Program-made: the position numbers and the translations under genes | Assembly (NCBI GenBank): GCA_012840015.1 | Contig: DUMF01000024.1 | Span: 17,873-81,872, forward strand | Direction of reading: 5' to 3' | Length of the DNA: 64,000 nucleotides | DNA from: Bacillota bacterium | Lineage (GTDB): Bacteria; Bacillota; Sulfobacillia; DUMF01 | The notes under the pieces: model-generated | What the model saw: the letters and a program-made list of their open reading frames with translations, nothing else | Databases searched by the model: none | Told to the model about the DNA's origin: nothing | In this document: in pieces, positions 43,755 through 52,933 of the stretch | Position numbering within the stretch: position 1 is the stretch's first letter | How the letters are laid out: each line of letters starts with the position of its first letter

Positions 43755-44627
43755 ATGTTTCTCACTCAGTTAGTACACGGATTGACGCTCGGTGCTTGTT
43801 ATGCCCTGATTGCGTTGGGATACAGTATGGTGTACGGGATTATCGGGCTCATAAACTTCGCCCATGGCGACATATACATGTTAGGCAGCTTTTTCGCGCT
43901 TTATCTAACCAGTGTGGTCAAAATGAAGATCGCTCCGGCGTTTTTGATTGCCATGGGTTTGACCAGCCTGGTAGGTTTGGTTATAGAAAGAGTCGCTTAC
44001 AAGCCTCTTAGACGGTCGGGCAGGCTCTCACCGTTGATTAGTGCGATAGGGGTTTCCATATTCCTATCAACTCTGCTCAACATGTATATGGGACCACAGA
44101 CCCGCGGCTTCCCGGACGTAATTACCGAACTTCAAGTGAAGCTGGGCGAGATCGTAATTACCACAACGCAGCTTTACATCGTGGCGATGTCGATTGCCCT
44201 AATGCTACTCTTACGCCACATAGTAATGAGGACCAGAGTAGGGCAAGCCATGCGGGCTTGTTCATGGGACCGAGAAGTTGCTTCCTTGATGGGCATAAAC
44301 GTCGACCAGATAATCGCACTTACGTTTGCCATCGGCTCTGCACTGGCGGCGGCCGCTGGGGTCATGATGGGAGTGTACTTCAACGCATGGTGGCCGCTGA
44401 TGGGCTTCTCAGCAGGCATCAAGGCATTCACAGCCGCCGTTCTCGGAGGAATCGGATCCATTCCCGGGGCGATGCTCGGCGGTGTGGTGTTGGGATTAGT
44501 GGAGATCCTGGGAAGCGCTTACCTTCAATCATCTTACCGGGATGCGATATCTTTCACTATACTGATCATCGTCCTGCTGGTCAGGCCCTCTGGCTTGCTG
44601 GGTCGCAAGATAGAACAGAAGGTGTAG
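43755..44627 (+). CDS. livH: Branched-chain amino acid ABC transporter permease LivH
   Basis: Permease of 290 residues, about eight membrane helices. Typical stretches are GLTLGACYALIALGYSMVYGIIGLINFAHGD and the coupling region MGINVDQIIALTFAIGSALAAAAG. ATG behind GGGGGGCCC. Four bases separate it from livM. Confidence 0.95.
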   Translation: MFLTQLVHGLTLGACYALIALGYSMVYGIIGLINFAHGDIYMLGSFFALYLTSVVKMKIAPAFLIAMGLTSLVGLVIERVAYKPLRRSGRLSPLISAIGVSIFLSTLLNMYMGPQTRGFPDVITELQVKLGEIVITTTQLYIVAMSIALMLLLRHIVMRTRVGQAMRACSWDREVASLMGINVDQIIALTFAIGSALAAAAGVMMGVYFNAWWPLMGFSAGIKAFTAAVLGGIGSIPGAMLGGVVLGLVEILGSAYLQSSYRDAISFTILIIVLLVRPSGLLGRKIEQKV

Positions 44628-44631
44628 CACT

Positions 44632-45552
44632 ATGATTGACGCATATACCATTCAGATCCTCGTTGTTTTCGGCATAAACGCAATAATGGCTCTGGGGCTG
44701 AACCTGATTACTGGAGTGACGGGCCAGTTGTCCTTGGGCCATGCTGGCTTCATGAGCGTGGGGGCGTATACTGCTGCGATAATGACGTTGAGATTGCATA
44801 CTCCATATGTGCTTAACTTACTCGCGGCGGGGGTCGTTGCAGGATTGAGTGGCGTGGTGCTTGGGTTTCCAACGTTGAGATTGTATGGGGACTACCTAGC
44901 TATTGCCACTCTGGGATTCGGGGAAATAGTGCGGGTGCTGTTTTTGAACCTTGAGATAACCGGCGGGGGACTTGGGCTTTCCGCGATCCCATCGAAAACC
45001 AATCTCGCGGTTGTGTACGCTTGCCTGGGAATAACGCTCTACGTAATGTCCAAGATCCAAAAATCCAGAGTGGGAAGAGCGCTTATGGCCATCCGTGAGG
45101 ATGAAGTGGCAGCCATCGCAATGGGAGTAAACTCCACTTCTCTGAAGGTTCAGGCTTTTGCAGTCGGGGCGTTCTTCGCGGGAATCAGCGGGGGACTTTA
45201 TGCCCATTATCTCACATATATCAATCCCAACGACTTTGGGTTCATGAAGTCCATCGACTCCCTGAGCATGGTGGTGCTCGGAGGCATGGGTAGCTTGCCC
45301 GGAGTTTTGTTGGGAGCTGCAGTACTCACATATGCCCCCGAGAAGTTAAGGTTCCTCCAGAATTACCGGATGATCTGTTATGGGGCCTTTCTCGTGTTTA
45401 TGATGGTATTCCGGCCTAATGGCCTCTTGGGCGGAACTGACCTGAGACAGCTGGTCAAAGCCTCCTTTAAGGGGCTTAACTGGGGCGCAATGGCCAAACA
45501 GGGAGCTCGTACTCGTGAAGGAATTGGGGGTTCTAAGGATGGCATTGCTTGA
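44632..45552 (+). CDS. livM: Branched-chain amino acid ABC transporter permease LivM
   Basis: Second permease, 306 residues, with GLNLITGVTGQLSLGHAGFMSVGAY near the N terminus and AIREDEVAAIAMGVN as coupling loop; PNDFGFMKSIDSLSMVVLGGMGS is the conserved C-terminal helix. It pairs with LivH as the membrane channel. The last 14 bp overlap livG. Confidence 0.95.
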   Translation: MIDAYTIQILVVFGINAIMALGLNLITGVTGQLSLGHAGFMSVGAYTAAIMTLRLHTPYVLNLLAAGVVAGLSGVVLGFPTLRLYGDYLAIATLGFGEIVRVLFLNLEITGGGLGLSAIPSKTNLAVVYACLGITLYVMSKIQKSRVGRALMAIREDEVAAIAMGVNSTSLKVQAFAVGAFFAGISGGLYAHYLTYINPNDFGFMKSIDSLSMVVLGGMGSLPGVLLGAAVLTYAPEKLRFLQNYRMICYGAFLVFMMVFRPNGLLGGTDLRQLVKASFKGLNWGAMAKQGARTREGIGGSKDGIA

Positions 45553-46324
45553 GCTAAAAGAGATAACCATGCAGTTCGGAGGCTTGACTGCGGTTGACCA
45601 CCTCGATCTCAGGCTGGAGGAAGGTGTAATTTTCGGCTTGATCGGTCCCAACGGCGCTGGCAAGACTACTGTATTCAACTTGGTCACCGGGGTGTACAAG
45701 CCTACTTCGGGATCGATTTACTTCAAGGGTGAGCGTATCGACGGAAAGCCTCCGTATTCGATTACCGCCATGGGGATTTCCAGGACGTTTCAAAACATCA
45801 GGATCTTCAAATCGCTGAGTGCCCTGGACAATGTGAAAATCGGGCGTCACTGTAAAAGTTCAATGAACCTTTTTCACTCGGTGATACCGGGACCCTTTAC
45901 TGCTCGAGAAGAGAGAGATATCGAAGAAAAATCCATGGAATACTTGAGAATGGTGGGGCTGGAACACAAAAAGGACATTCTTTCCAAAAACCTGCCGTAC
46001 GGGGAGCAACGGCGGCTAGAAATCGCGCGCGCACTGGCGTGCGAGCCCAAGATCCTCCTGTTGGACGAACCCGCTGCGGGTATGAATAGGCAGGAAAAGA
46101 CCGAAATCATGGACCTCGTCAGGAGAATTCGCGACACTCTGGGAGTGACGGTCTTCCTTGTCGAGCACGACATGAAGGTGGTCATGGGCGTGTCGGAGAC
46201 TGTGGCGGTGCTCGATTACGGTAAGAAGATCTGTGAGGGAACTCCATCTCAGGTGCAGTCTGACGAACGCGTCATAGAGGCGTATTTAGGACGGCGGGCG
46301 CGTCGCACCAGGAAGGCGGTGTGA
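45539..46324 (+). CDS. livG: ABC transporter ATP-binding protein LivG
   Basis: ATPase of 261 residues: Walker A GPNGAGKTT, Q-loop ISRTFQNIRIF, a degenerate signature LPYGEQRRLEIARAL as in other LivG, and Walker B ILLLDEPAAGMN. ATG 45539 sits eight bases after GGGGG and inside livM; a start at 45515 is also open. Works with LivF as a heterodimer. Confidence 0.95.
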   Translation: MALLELKEITMQFGGLTAVDHLDLRLEEGVIFGLIGPNGAGKTTVFNLVTGVYKPTSGSIYFKGERIDGKPPYSITAMGISRTFQNIRIFKSLSALDNVKIGRHCKSSMNLFHSVIPGPFTAREERDIEEKSMEYLRMVGLEHKKDILSKNLPYGEQRRLEIARALACEPKILLLDEPAAGMNRQEKTEIMDLVRRIRDTLGVTVFLVEHDMKVVMGVSETVAVLDYGKKICEGTPSQVQSDERVIEAYLGRRARRTRKAV

Positions 46325-46327
46325 TGA

Positions 46328-47044
46328 GTGGTGGCAGTATTGAGTGTAGAGGATTTGCATGTTTATTACGGGGCTATTCATGCTATCAAAGGCGTGAGCT
46401 TTCACGTAGAACCCGGGGAGATAGTCACCTTAATAGGAGCAAATGGCGCTGGGAAGAGCACCATACTTAAGACCATTTCGGGGATCATCAGGCCCAAGAA
46501 GGGTAAGATCAGGCTGAAGGGGGACGAAATTCACAACACACCTCCCCATGGCATCGTGAGCATGGGCGTATCCCACGTCCCCGAGGGAAGGAGGGTATTT
46601 CCCAACCTGACCGTGTTGGAAAACCTTCAGGTAGGAGCGTATACCCGGCGGGAAAAACGCGAGATCGAAGAATCCCTGGAAGATATTTGGAAGAGATTTC
46701 CACGACTGCGTGAACGCATGAATCAGATGGCTGGGACACTCAGCGGTGGTGAACAACAAATGTTGGCCATCGCACGCGCCCTCATGAGCAAGCCTCAGCT
46801 TCTTCTCATGGACGAACCATCCATGGGCTTATCTCCGATGTTGGTAGACGAGGTGTTCGACACCATAAAAGAGATCAATGCCTCCGGTACCACGATCTTG
46901 CTGGTGGAACAAAACGCGCAGATGGCGCTGGAGGTTGCTAACAGGGGCTACGTACTGGAAACTGGCGAGATAGTGCTACAAGGGAACGCGCAGGAATTGG
47001 CCGACAACCCCGAGGTTCGTAAGGCCTACCTCGGCGAAAGTTAG
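46328..47044 (+). CDS. livF: ABC transporter ATP-binding protein LivF
   Basis: Second ATPase, 238 residues: Walker A GANGAGKST, GVSHVPEGRRVFPNLTVLENL, signature LSGGEQQMLAIARAL and Walker B LLLMDEPSMGLSP. GTG start four bases after livG. It closes the transporter operon; no clear terminator follows. Confidence 0.95.
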   Translation: MVAVLSVEDLHVYYGAIHAIKGVSFHVEPGEIVTLIGANGAGKSTILKTISGIIRPKKGKIRLKGDEIHNTPPHGIVSMGVSHVPEGRRVFPNLTVLENLQVGAYTRREKREIEESLEDIWKRFPRLRERMNQMAGTLSGGEQQMLAIARALMSKPQLLLMDEPSMGLSPMLVDEVFDTIKEINASGTTILLVEQNAQMALEVANRGYVLETGEIVLQGNAQELADNPEVRKAYLGES

Positions 47045-47414
47045 TCACGGCTCTGGTATCGGAGTACTTAATATCGCACGGAACTTTACAGGCTGAGGGG
47101 ATTTTTGAGCGCCGTGGGGCATTATTCCTTGCTGATATGTTGGTGATCAGCGGCTCTCGCTGCAGCGCATCTGATCAACCACCAACGATATGCCCCAAAG
47201 GCGACCACGGTTGGGTTAACTGTGGGTTCCAAGGCTTCCGCGTGCTCACACTGTGAATCTCGGTGAATCTCGCCTTCAGCATGAAACAACCAAGGGCTTC
47301 TGTGAGCCCAGACTGTGAACATCAGGTTCGGGTCGGTTGACAGATCCCCTTTCACCCTGCTGGCGAGGAAACGCATATGGTGATTGAGGATTCTCGCCGA
47401 AGGGGTTGGACATC
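47045..47414. other. Intergenic region with a long imperfect inverted repeat
   Basis: No gene is supported in these 370 bp. The main structure is an inverted repeat: GGGGCAT (47116-47122) with ATGCCCC (47190-47196), and inside it GATATGTTGGTGATCAG (47134-47150) facing CTGATCAACCACC plus AACGATATG (47171-47192). The arms are imperfect by a few bases. A minus-strand open frame of 84 codons across it has no recognisable content and partly reflects the repeat. Confidence 0.5.
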
Positions 47415-48194
47415 GTGGGACTGCTTGATTCGCCGAACCTTATTCTTCTTGGGATCGTTGCCAGCCTCCTAACAGGTTTGGCGACAGGTGTGGGTTCATT
47501 GCCGATATTCTTCACGACGAACATTTCTCGGAGAGTGCTGGACTCGCTACTGGGCTTCGCAGCAGGTGTAATGCTTGCGGCGACGTCTTTTAGCTTGATA
47601 GTGCCAGCCATAGAATATGGAGGCGGGGGAGTACGCGGCGCCAGCATATGCTTGATCGGAATCCTGTTTGGCGGACTGTTTCTCGACCTGACTGATAAAT
47701 ACTTCCCTGATGTGAACCTGTTACAAGGGCCAGATGAAGGTCAGAACCATTTGATGAGGAAGATATGGCTTTTTACCATTGCGATAACAGTCCACAACTT
47801 CCCGGAAGGACTGGCAGTTGGGGTGGGTTTCGGCAATGGTGACATACAGAACGGGCTAAGCCTCGCCATAGCTATAGGGTTGCAGAATCTGCCTGAGGGC
47901 CTGGCAGTGGCGCTTCCCTTTACCAGAGAGGGTTTCCCGGCATGGAAAGCATTTCTTATTGCCACCTTAACCGGGATGGTAGAACCAATTGGGGGAGCGA
48001 TCGGATCTGGGCTGGTTCATCTGGCCAGACCAATCTTGCCCTATTGTTTAGCTTTTGCTGCAGGGGCGATGCTCTTCGTGATAGCGTACGAGATCATCCC
48101 CGAGAGTCAAAAAGGCATAGCGTCTAAGCTGGCTACGCACGCCCTGCTCGTGGGGTTCGTGACCATGATGTTTCTAGATAACGTTTTAGGATGA
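47415..48194 (+). CDS. ZIP-family metal transporter
   Basis: Membrane protein of 259 residues with about eight helices. The metal-binding helices carry TVHNFPEGLAVGVGFG and GLQNLPEGLAVALPF, the ZIP signatures with His, Asn and Glu ligands; a short acidic loop (PDEGQNH) replaces the long His-rich loop. Probably takes up Zn2+ or another divalent metal. GTG 47415 is nine bases after AAGGGG; a TTG at 47406 is too close to it. Confidence 0.92.
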   Translation: MGLLDSPNLILLGIVASLLTGLATGVGSLPIFFTTNISRRVLDSLLGFAAGVMLAATSFSLIVPAIEYGGGGVRGASICLIGILFGGLFLDLTDKYFPDVNLLQGPDEGQNHLMRKIWLFTIAITVHNFPEGLAVGVGFGNGDIQNGLSLAIAIGLQNLPEGLAVALPFTREGFPAWKAFLIATLTGMVEPIGGAIGSGLVHLARPILPYCLAFAAGAMLFVIAYEIIPESQKGIASKLATHALLVGFVTMMFLDNVLG

Positions 48195-48378
48195 AGCTTT
48201 TCATCGCTACCAGCCACAACACTGAAATCTGCGACTGAGGGCAACCACCATATCGCAAAGCCGTGAAGAGCCAGAACTTGTGCTGCCAACGGGATTGAAA
48301 GAAAGGACGCCATCGCTACCATCGGTATCCACCCTGTGACGACCCTGGGCACCTGTGGCCACCCCCTTTGGCGGCCGT

Positions 48379-49542
48379 TCACGTGTGCTGCTGTGTCTGT
48401 CCCTTAACGGACAGTCTCCCTACCTCTATGAGACGCGCCGCCCTCTCGGCAGCAGCCTCAATCAGTAATGTGGCCTGCGCCATGGACTCGCTAAGAGACA
48501 TCGGCCCGGGTAGTATCGAGAGCATTGCTGCCACACCGCGGTCGTAGAGGGATTCGTGACCACTGGCCAACCCTCCCGAAATCACTACAACAGGCACTCC
48601 CCACGAGTATGCGATGGAGGCAACCCCAGCTACTGTCTTGCCGTGGGCGGTCTGCCAGTCCATCTGTCCTTCACCAGTAAATACCAGGTCTGCTCTGCGT
48701 ACGCGCTCCTCGAGCCTGGTAGCTGCAGCAAGGATTTTTATGCCGGGCTGTAACTTCGCGCCGAGGAATGCCATGAGCCCAAACCCAAGACCACCAGCAG
48801 CTCCCGCACCTGGTACGTCTCTGAAGCTCTGGCCCAGTTTGGCCTCCACCACATCCGCAAAGTGGGACAAAGCTCTTTCAAGCTTTTCCACCATTTCCGG
48901 GGTGGCTCCTTTCTGGGGGCCATAGGTGGCAGACGCGCCAGCAGGGCCACACAGCGGGTTGTCAACATCGCATGCCACCACTATGCTGGCGGTGTGAACA
49001 CCCGGATGAAGCCTGGTCAAGTCCACACTGTGGAGCTTGGCCAGTTCCTCACCGCCAAAACCGATTTCTTTCCCTTCGGCGTCGTACAGCCCCACACCCA
49101 GTGCCTGGGCCATTCCAGCCCCGCCGTCATTAGTAGCACTGCCGCTGATGCCCAGAATGATCGACGGCGCCCCTGAGTCCAGGGCGTGTCTAATCAGTTC
49201 GCCGGTGCCATAAGTGGTAGTACGCAGAGGGTTCCTCCTGACCGGCTCAACGAGTGTGAGCCCTGAGGCCTGCGCCATCTCTATCACCACTGTGCCATCG
49301 GGCAATATGCCGTACATTGCGTCTGCAGGTTCTCCCAGAGGGCCCGTTACCCGCACGGTGCGGGTCTTCCCGCCAGTAGCCCTGACCATGGCCTCCACTG
49401 TACCTTGGCCGCCGTCAGCCAGAGGTATCATGTCCACCTCTGCCTGCGGCCACACTTTGCGTAACCCCGCAGTCATGGCTTCTCCCACCTGCACCGCGGA
49501 AGCGCTTCCCTTAAATGAATCAGGTGCAACTACTATCCTCAT
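48379..49542 (-). CDS. glxK: Glycerate kinase
   Basis: A 387-residue kinase of the GarK/GlxK family: VVAPDSFKGSASAVQVGEAM, PLADGGQGTVEAM, GISGSATNDGGAGMAQALG and VFTGEGQMDWQTAHGKTVAGV. It phosphorylates D-glycerate to 2-phosphoglycerate. It stands alone on the minus strand, and the ~180 bp between it and the ZIP gene hold no supported gene. Confidence 0.94.
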   Translation of the reverse strand: MRIVVAPDSFKGSASAVQVGEAMTAGLRKVWPQAEVDMIPLADGGQGTVEAMVRATGGKTRTVRVTGPLGEPADAMYGILPDGTVVIEMAQASGLTLVEPVRRNPLRTTTYGTGELIRHALDSGAPSIILGISGSATNDGGAGMAQALGVGLYDAEGKEIGFGGEELAKLHSVDLTRLHPGVHTASIVVACDVDNPLCGPAGASATYGPQKGATPEMVEKLERALSHFADVVEAKLGQSFRDVPGAGAAGGLGFGLMAFLGAKLQPGIKILAAATRLEERVRRADLVFTGEGQMDWQTAHGKTVAGVASIAYSWGVPVVVISGGLASGHESLYDRGVAAMLSILPGPMSLSESMAQATLLIEAAAERAARLIEVGRLSVKGQTQQHT

Positions 49543-49788
49543 GGCCTCTCTCCCTTGATCCCAAACAAATCTGCTGCCCTGTCACTTGCAGCGGTATACC
49601 GATATACCTCCGGCGCGGTAGGGGTAGCATGCCAGTCCGGCCTTCAGGATACTGAAGAATATTTTATTGCAGCTCGCCGGCGTGGTCACGCCGGAGTACA
49701 GAATAGCAGTCACCTTAGGACAACATGACGAAGCCATGTTAGAATAAACTAACGTTGGAATAGTCGGGATTCGGAGGGAAAAACAGCT
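49543..49788. other. Intergenic region between glycerate kinase and MFS genes
   Basis: No gene seen. Two short hairpins are visible on the plus strand: CTTCAG-gata-CTGAAG near 49651 and CCGGCGT-ggtc-ACGCCGG near 49678. Neither has a T-tract. This is the divergent control region of the two flanking genes. Confidence 0.5.
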
Positions 49789-50988
49789 GTGGAGGGGCCA
49801 TACCTGTATTTGTTGTTACTCGGAATAAGTCATGCCATTATAGACATATATAACGGCGTGATCCCAGCTCTGGTACCTTATCTACAGGACAGGTACGGAC
49901 TCACATATGCGGCTGCAGGGCTGATACTAAGCGTGTCAAACGTTACCTCTTCTTTGATTCAACCTGCCTTTGGCCTTCTCAGCGACTTCCGTGGGGGTCG
50001 GTGGATCATAACTGCGGGCCTCCTACTTGCTGCAGGGGCCGTAGCGCTGACCGGTTACATTTCCTCTTACTCGAGCATTTTGTTGGCAGTAGCCCTCTCC
50101 GGGATCGGAGTCGCTATATTCCACCCCCAGTGTGCCAGAATGGCGGGTAGAATTGCCACCGAACGTCGTGGTACTTCTATGGCCATTTATAGCGTAGGTG
50201 GTAACATCGGCTTCGCACTAGGACCCATACTACTCGCAGTGGTACTTAAGTATGCGAGCCCTTCGGCCTTTTGGATGATAGCTATCCCCGGCCTCCTAGG
50301 AGCGCTTATGGTGGAGCTTGTAAGTGTCAAGTCTTCCGTTTTGCGGGAAGCCGCCGAGGTGCACGCCGGGAACGCGACACTAACGAGCGCTACTTCCTCT
50401 GGTCGGCAAAACCTTTGGTTGGCTGAGGCCGTCTTGCTGGTCATCGTTGCCTTACGCTCTTTCGTGCAATATGGAGTGGTAGCCTACATGCCGCAATATG
50501 CTGTAAGGGTCTTGGGGCAGGCGGACTCTGTGCGGCCTATGCTTCAGTTTCTGTTCCTCGCTTTCGGAGCCATCGGGACCATAGTGGGTGGTATCCTGGT
50601 TGATCGCCTTGGAAGGCTTAGAGTTTTAGTGCTCAGCTTTGGAATCCTAGCACCTCTTCACTGGGCGCTTTCTCATGTGTCTGACTGGCTATTTGCTATC
50701 TTGCTTGCTGTGGAAGGCTTTGCCTTGGTGAGCACCTTTTCCATTACGTTGGTCATGAGCCAGGAGTACCTGCCGGACTTCACTGGCTTGGCCTCCGGGC
50801 TAAACGTTGGCTTCTCTGTGGGCATGGGCGGTATTGGAGCTGGCCTAATAGGCATGCTGGCTGACGCACGTGGCTTGGCGTACGCTTTTAGGGCAATAGC
50901 AATACTTCCGTTGATCGCATTCGCATTGGCTTTTGTCCTTCCCCGAGAGCGATCAGGCGTTAGAACTGTCTCGAACACCTCGAGCTGA
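49789..50988 (+). CDS. MFS transporter, fosmidomycin-resistance (Fsr) group
   Basis: A 399-residue, 12-helix major facilitator. GISHAIIDIYNGVIPALVPYLQDRYGLTYAAAGLI and FHPQCARMAG are characteristic of the Fsr efflux group; LVDRLGRLRVLV is the central loop motif. Substrate cannot be read from sequence. GTG after GGAGGGAAAAACAGCT. Confidence 0.88.
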   Translation: MEGPYLYLLLLGISHAIIDIYNGVIPALVPYLQDRYGLTYAAAGLILSVSNVTSSLIQPAFGLLSDFRGGRWIITAGLLLAAGAVALTGYISSYSSILLAVALSGIGVAIFHPQCARMAGRIATERRGTSMAIYSVGGNIGFALGPILLAVVLKYASPSAFWMIAIPGLLGALMVELVSVKSSVLREAAEVHAGNATLTSATSSGRQNLWLAEAVLLVIVALRSFVQYGVVAYMPQYAVRVLGQADSVRPMLQFLFLAFGAIGTIVGGILVDRLGRLRVLVLSFGILAPLHWALSHVSDWLFAILLAVEGFALVSTFSITLVMSQEYLPDFTGLASGLNVGFSVGMGGIGAGLIGMLADARGLAYAFRAIAILPLIAFALAFVLPRERSGVRTVSNTSS

Positions 50989-51037
50989 AGGGATAACCAG
51001 CCTGGGCGTTTCCTAGCCCCCTTACGCTTATCCCCTC

Positions 51038-51066
51038 TTGTGATCAACCGGATGGTGTGGTAACCT
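51038..51066 (+). promoter_or_regulatory. Promoter of T-box leader 1
   Basis: TTGTGA (51038-51043), 17-bp spacer, TAACCT (51061-51066). Confidence 0.55.
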
Positions 51067-51086
51067 ATTGTTCAACAAGGGACCAA

Positions 51087-51391
51087 GGCGATGATCGAGA
51101 CAAGTATGCACGATTGACCGGAGCTAGCGAGCCGGCGACGGTGGAAGGCCGGTACCGGTGGCGTGTAGAATGGCCTCGTGAGCTTCAAACCGAAATCATG
51201 CTTAATGGCCATGAGAGTAGGCTTTGACGGAACCTCCCGCCGATAAAAGGGAGAAGGTATTGGATTTGCTCATGCGCGAGCGTTTCATCCCGTACCTGCT
51301 GAGTTGAGGCCAGGCGCATCTGTGCTCTTGCTGTAAGGGTGGCACCACGGAAGTAACCCTCCGTCCCTGCGGGACGGGGGGTTTTCGTTTT
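51087..51391 (+). promoter_or_regulatory. T-box riboswitch 1
   Basis: tRNA-sensing leader. Stem I has the AGTA bulge (51102-51105) facing GAA (51169-51171), with TGCACG/CGTGTA helix between; the T-box sequence AAGGGTGGCACCACGG is at 51335-51350. The terminator CCCTCCGTCCC (51357-51367)/GGGACGGGGGG (51371-51381) then TTTTCGTTTT follows. The specifier lies in the stretch TGGCCTCGTGAGC (51172-51184); CTC (Leu), CCT (Pro) or CGT (Arg) are possible and I cannot decide between them. Downstream are a YfcC-type transporter and an amidohydrolase rather than a tRNA ligase. Confidence 0.93.
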
Positions 51392-51522
51392 AGAAGGTGG
51401 CGGTGACGACAGTGCTGAGAACCGTGTTCTTACGACTTCCGAGAGACTGGATTTGGCGGAGCTCCTCCTTATGGATTTTTTGTGGGCTATCCTGCGGGTA
51501 ACGTGAAACGGAGGGGTCTCTC

Positions 51523-52917
51523 TTGAAAGTGAAGGTACCGCACGTATTGGTCATCTTATTTGCGATGGTGATTATAGCGGCCATCGCAACGTACGTGGTT
51601 CCCGCCGGAAGATACAACCGGGTTAAGGGGCCGGAGGGTCGCACGGTGGTCGACCCCACTTCGTTCAGGTTTACGTCTCGGTCGCCGGTGGGCCTATTCG
51701 GGGTATTCGAGGCAGTTCCAAAGGGATTGACAGACGCAGGGATGATTTCGTTCACAATATTCATCATCGGCGGTACGTGGGAAGTAATCTACGCTACCGG
51801 TGCCATAACTGCGGGCGTAAGGCGTATCATGGAGAGCCTGGAAGACCGCGAAATACTGTTGATACCGCTCTTGATGGTGATTTTTGGAATCATTAGCGCA
51901 ATTATCGGAGCAGCCGAACTGGCTATCGTGTACATGCCGGTGGTACTCCCGCTCTGCCGGGCCCTGGGGTTTGATTCGATGACCGCGGCAGGGGTGGTTT
52001 TGGCGTCTACCTGCGCCGCGTTCAGCGCTACGTTGACGAACCCCTTTTCTGTAGGCTTGAGCCAGCAGATAGCCGGGTTACCTCTTTATTCAGGGTTGGG
52101 CTACAGGCTCATCGTGTTGATATGCTTTATGGCGGTGACTATCGTCTACGTAATGCGATACGCCTTTAGGGTAAGGGCGAATCCAGCCTTGAGCCTCACG
52201 AAAGAAGAAGATGCAGCACGTGGGAGGCTCGAGATTACTAGCATGGCTGATCAGGAAGCGATCCGAGCAAATCCCCGCCACACAGTCGTAGGGCTGATAT
52301 TGCTTGGGGGGTTCGCTTTCATGATTTACGGCGTGCTCAGGCTGAAATGGTTTATGACTGAAATCGGAGCAGTATTCTTCTTGGTTGCAGTGCTTGCAGC
52401 CATATTCGGCCGCCTGGGATTGAGCAGGGCTGCAGAGGAGTTTTCCAAAGGCGCTGCTGGCGTAACCCTGGCAGCGCTTGTGGTAGGATTCGCCCGTGCT
52501 ATCGTCGTCGTAGTGGAACAGGGCAACATCATCGATACCATTGTATGGGCGTTGGCACGCCTCGTGCAAAATCTCCCCGCGACGATAACCGCGCTGGGGT
52601 TGCTCGTTGCCATACTCCTTCTCGAGTTCGTTGTACCATCTGCAAGCGGTAAAGCGCTGATAACGATGCCTATTATGATCCCGCTGGCGGACATCGTTGG
52701 GGTCACGAGACAGACTGCCGTGTTGGTGTACCAGCTTGGAGACGGCCTTTGTAACATTTGTTATCCCATTGAAGGTTCTACGATGGCGGTGCTTTCGATG
52801 GCAGGCATCCCTTACGAGAAGTGGCTTAAGTTCATCATGCCCCTTGTTGCACTCTGGTTTGCAATGGGATCGGTGTTCTTATTCATAGCGCAAGCAATAA
52901 AATGGGGGCCGTTCTGA
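51523..52917 (+). CDS. YfcC-family (UPF0104-unrelated, arginine/ornithine antiporter-like) membrane transporter
   Basis: A 464-residue protein with about 12 helices of the YfcC family of the IT superfamily, often annotated as basic amino acid or C4-dicarboxylate transporter. The N terminus VPHVLVILFAMVIIAAIATYVVPAGRY and the ILLLEFVVPSASGKALITMPIM helix with the NICYPIEGSTMAVL segment are typical. TTG at 51523 follows GGAGGGG. Control by a T-box argues that its substrate is an amino acid or small peptide. Confidence 0.83.
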   Translation: MKVKVPHVLVILFAMVIIAAIATYVVPAGRYNRVKGPEGRTVVDPTSFRFTSRSPVGLFGVFEAVPKGLTDAGMISFTIFIIGGTWEVIYATGAITAGVRRIMESLEDREILLIPLLMVIFGIISAIIGAAELAIVYMPVVLPLCRALGFDSMTAAGVVLASTCAAFSATLTNPFSVGLSQQIAGLPLYSGLGYRLIVLICFMAVTIVYVMRYAFRVRANPALSLTKEEDAARGRLEITSMADQEAIRANPRHTVVGLILLGGFAFMIYGVLRLKWFMTEIGAVFFLVAVLAAIFGRLGLSRAAEEFSKGAAGVTLAALVVGFARAIVVVVEQGNIIDTIVWALARLVQNLPATITALGLLVAILLLEFVVPSASGKALITMPIMIPLADIVGVTRQTAVLVYQLGDGLCNICYPIEGSTMAVLSMAGIPYEKWLKFIMPLVALWFAMGSVFLFIAQAIKWGPF

Positions 52918-52933
52918 CAAGGAGGTCTAACCA

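Larger units (their letters stand above)
50989..51522 (+). other. Leader region upstream of the YfcC-type gene
   Basis: No protein gene in this 534-bp stretch. The first 50 bp contain GGGATAA ... TTATCCC, a possible end signal for the MFS gene. The remainder is the promoter and T-box leader listed separately, followed by 130 bp up to the TTG start of the transporter gene. Confidence 0.7.

Noticed and set aside
47122..47376. Minus-strand 84-codon frame after livF
   Set aside because: No family, no ribosome-binding site, and much of it is made by an inverted repeat.
48107..48382. Minus-strand 91-codon hydrophobic frame overlapping the glycerate kinase stop and the ZIP 3' end
   Set aside because: Start overlaps the upstream stop, but the sequence matches no transporter and half of it is antisense to the ZIP gene.
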